A stretch of 26,720 bases of DNA, from contig JANBTH010000208.1 of assembly GCA_027578815.1 (NCBI GenBank), forward strand, positions 1-26,720, in the 5' to 3' direction. The notes under the pieces are model-generated. The model saw only the letters and a list, made by a program, of their open reading frames with translations. It made no database searches and was not told the origin of the DNA. Shown here piece after piece: positions 25,116-26,720 of the stretch. The first letter of the stretch is position 1, and the number at the start of each line of letters is the position of its first letter. The stretch is from Coemansia sp. RSA 1804 (taxonomy: Eukaryota > Kickxellomycota > Kickxellomycetes > Kickxellales > Kickxellaceae). A program made the position numbers and the translations under genes.

Positions 25116-25642
25116 TGCCAATGCCGTTGTCGCATTGGACATATTACTCTCTAGCCTGCTGTGCCTTCCTCGCTACTGCAACGCCCACTGCTACGTTTCC
25201 AGAAAGACTGAAAGCAGGAAAAAAAAAAAAAGAAAAGTTGATGGTGCCGTAAACCAAAATATACAAGCAAAGTAGCAAAACCAGAAAAAACTAAACAAAT
25301 GCCAGAACAAGTAAAGAAAGAAAGAAAAAAGATCAGTGCAACATGGAAATTGTCGCAGGGACAAAATAATGTGATTTTCTCACTTTGGTCGCCCACGAAA
25401 AATTGCCATGCAGGAGCATGCACGTGATATTATCTATCTCAAGAAGCACTGGAGATTCATTGATGTGCCACCACCGCACTACACCTCCTCCTTTAGTCGA
25501 TATCTTGACGAAAGGCGATTCTGGATGAAGAGATCTCCCCCTTTCTCTATCCTCGTTCTAATCTTTTGCTCTTTTTTCTTTTTCTTCTCTGTTTATTTTT
25601 CAGACCCTATTTTCTACATTACCAACAACAGCAAGCAGAACG
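25116..25642. promoter_or_regulatory. Divergent promoter region between VPS25 and PHS1
   Basis: 527 bp with no gene. Purine-rich DNA at about 25199-25236 and 25311-25331 is the reverse-strand pyrimidine tract facing VPS25. A + strand pyrimidine tract at about 25565-25602 faces PHS1. A perfect E-box lies between them. Confidence 0.5.
25421..25426. promoter_or_regulatory. E-box CACGTG
   Basis: A palindromic CACGTG, immediately preceded by GCATG, 217 bp before the PHS1 start. It is the canonical site for basic helix-loop-helix regulators; several fungal lipid genes are controlled through such sites. A function here is inferred only. Confidence 0.35.
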
Positions 25643-26344
25643 ATGGCAAAGAGTAGCAAGAAGGAGGACGCTGGGGCAGTGACAGCGTACCTGGTGGCCT
25701 ACAACGCAGCATCGTTCATCGGCTGGGCGTATGTACTGGCAAAGACAGCACTGTACGTGGCAACCAACGGCGTCACCAGGCTGGACGGGCTGTTTGCGGA
25801 GATTGGGTACCCGCTGATATACATGCAAACGGGAGCAGCGCTGGAGGTGCTGCATGCGGTGGTAGGGATTGTGCGGTCGAGCCCGGTCACAGTGATGCTG
25901 CAGGTGTACTCGCGACTCCTCCTGGTGTGGGGCACGCTGTATCCGTTTGACTACCCCGAGATCCGGGCATCCTACGGGTTCCTACTCATGGTCGCTGCGT
26001 GGTCGGTCACCGAATGCGTGCGGTACAGCCATTACACACTCGGACTGCTCAACATCGAGTCCTCGGTGCTGCTGTATCTGCGCTACACCCTGTTCTATGT
26101 CCTGTATCCGGCGGGCGTGTCTGGCGAGCTGCTGGAAATGTGGGCCGCTCTGCCGCATGCTGGCGCTATCCATCCCGCACTCAAGGGCTTTTTGCTGCTC
26201 AACATGGCTAACTACCCGCCTGTTCTGTACAAGCTCTACACGCATATGATCCGCCAGCGTCGCAAGATCCTTGGTGGCGAGAAAGCAAAGGCCAAGGCTG
26301 GCAAGCCAGCGAGTACAGCTGGTACTGCCAAAAAGAAGCTTTAG
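25643..26344 (+). CDS. PHS1: Very-long-chain (3R)-3-hydroxyacyl-CoA dehydratase Phs1/HACD
   Basis: A 233-residue ER membrane enzyme of the PTPLA/HACD family, catalysing the third step (dehydration) of the very-long-chain fatty-acid elongation cycle that supplies sphingolipid acyl chains. Signatures: LEVLHAVVGIVRSSPVTVML (about 67-86), VYSRLLLVWG, AAWSVTECVRYSHYTLGLL (about 118-136) and LRYTLFYVLYPAGVSGE. Within the last, Tyr155 and Glu162 have the same seven-residue spacing as the catalytic Tyr149/Glu156 pair of yeast Phs1. About six hydrophobic helices are visible. The cytosolic tail is Lys/Ala-rich and ends KKKL, a fit to the dilysine (KKxx) ER retrieval signal. The ATG at 25643 follows a pyrimidine-rich leader. 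It is complete and intronless. Confidence 0.96.
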   Translation: MAKSSKKEDAGAVTAYLVAYNAASFIGWAYVLAKTALYVATNGVTRLDGLFAEIGYPLIYMQTGAALEVLHAVVGIVRSSPVTVMLQVYSRLLLVWGTLYPFDYPEIRASYGFLLMVAAWSVTECVRYSHYTLGLLNIESSVLLYLRYTLFYVLYPAGVSGELLEMWAALPHAGAIHPALKGFLLLNMANYPPVLYKLYTHMIRQRRKILGGEKAKAKAGKPASTAGTAKKKL

Positions 26345-26720
26345 TCCTCGTTTTTTCACCTATTTTTCTTCTATTATCTGAATCACACTGCTTTTTTACA
26401 TTCGTTCCTCTCTGCTATTAGCAAAAGGAACATCGCTCAGTAAACTATATGCCACCGCAACCACAGCATTCATAGCGTACTGCGCTCAAGTTAAACGCTA
26501 CTAGCAATTCACCAGAGGTGGAAGCCGTAAAAGAACATCATGTCGTGAGATGGAATGAAAAATAAAAAAGGGGAGAGAGTTTGGCGGTAAATGAAATCGC
26601 CTCCTCCCTTCTCTCAACAACTGCGCTTCTTTGTTCTTTTCTTTTTGCTGTATTCTACTGTAAATATTACTTCTTGTTAAACTAAACAAAACTAGTCCCA
26701 GCGCTCCATTCTATTCTATT
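26345..26720. other. 3' flank of PHS1 and probable promoter of a gene beyond the right edge
   Basis: 376 bp with no supported gene. Near the right end, pyrimidine-rich DNA on the + strand (about 26600-26616 and 26626-26647) resembles the tracts that precede the + strand start codons elsewhere in this window, so a rightward gene probably begins just outside. Confidence 0.35.

Noticed and set aside
1..26720. A mobile element, defence system, biosynthetic cluster or CRISPR array
   Set aside because: All large frames are accounted for by housekeeping families or one unidentified membrane protein. There are no transposase, reverse transcriptase, NLR, PKS/NRPS or repeat-spacer patterns.

Overview
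This window is nuclear DNA from a fungus. Gene density is high: about 17 protein genes in 26.7 kb, mostly uninterrupted by introns, with short intergenic gaps. The gene content (PUS10, ALKBH7 and a SOSS-B single-strand DNA-binding protein next to RRN7, KRI1, BUD22 and PHS1) does not fit Saccharomyces. I infer an early-diverging lineage; Kickxellomycotina or a relative would fit, but this is not proven by the sequence.

Layout, left to right. (1) 3-1835 (+): RRN7/TAF1B, an RNA polymerase I core factor subunit whose 5' end lies outside the window. It is convergent with a SOSS-B/NABP-like OB-fold protein, 2014-2430 (-). (2) 3081-4283 (+): an unidentified five-helix membrane protein, convergent with an atypical NAD(P)-binding SDR protein, 4386-5273 (-). 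(3) Ribosome biogenesis factor KRI1, 5664-7727 (+), then mitochondrial ribosomal protein mL43, 7981-8466 (+), convergent with tRNA pseudouridine synthase PUS10, 8536-10116 (-). (4) A UCH-family deubiquitinase, 10513-11205 (+), and a 1-Cys peroxiredoxin, 11776-12441 (+), convergent with ER glucosidase I (GH63), 12578-15031 (-). (5) A tandem pair of BUD22 paralogues, 15440-16207 and 16565-17791 (+); the first lacks the whole C-terminal half. (6) A PIAS/Siz SUMO E3 ligase, 18509-21417 (+), with a probable 5' intron, then ALKBH7, 21846-22826 (+), convergent with eIF5A, 23062-23559 (-). (7) VPS25 of ESCRT-II, 24407-25115 (-), with a clearly deducible intron, divergent from the very-long-chain 3-hydroxyacyl-CoA dehydratase PHS1, 25643-26344 (+).

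These are housekeeping genes with no operon-like logic, although several themes recur: rRNA transcription and ribosome assembly (RRN7, KRI1, BUD22), RNA modification and translation (PUS10, mL43, eIF5A), ubiquitin/SUMO/ESCRT (UCH, Siz, VPS25) and the ER (glucosidase I, PHS1). I found no transposon, CRISPR array, tRNA, rRNA or secondary-metabolite cluster, and no clear case of a new defence or mobile system. The most informative results are two introns that rebuild conserved N-termini (VPS25 and the SUMO ligase), the truncated BUD22 duplicate, an extra cysteine in the peroxiredoxin, and strand-oriented pyrimidine tracts before most start codons.
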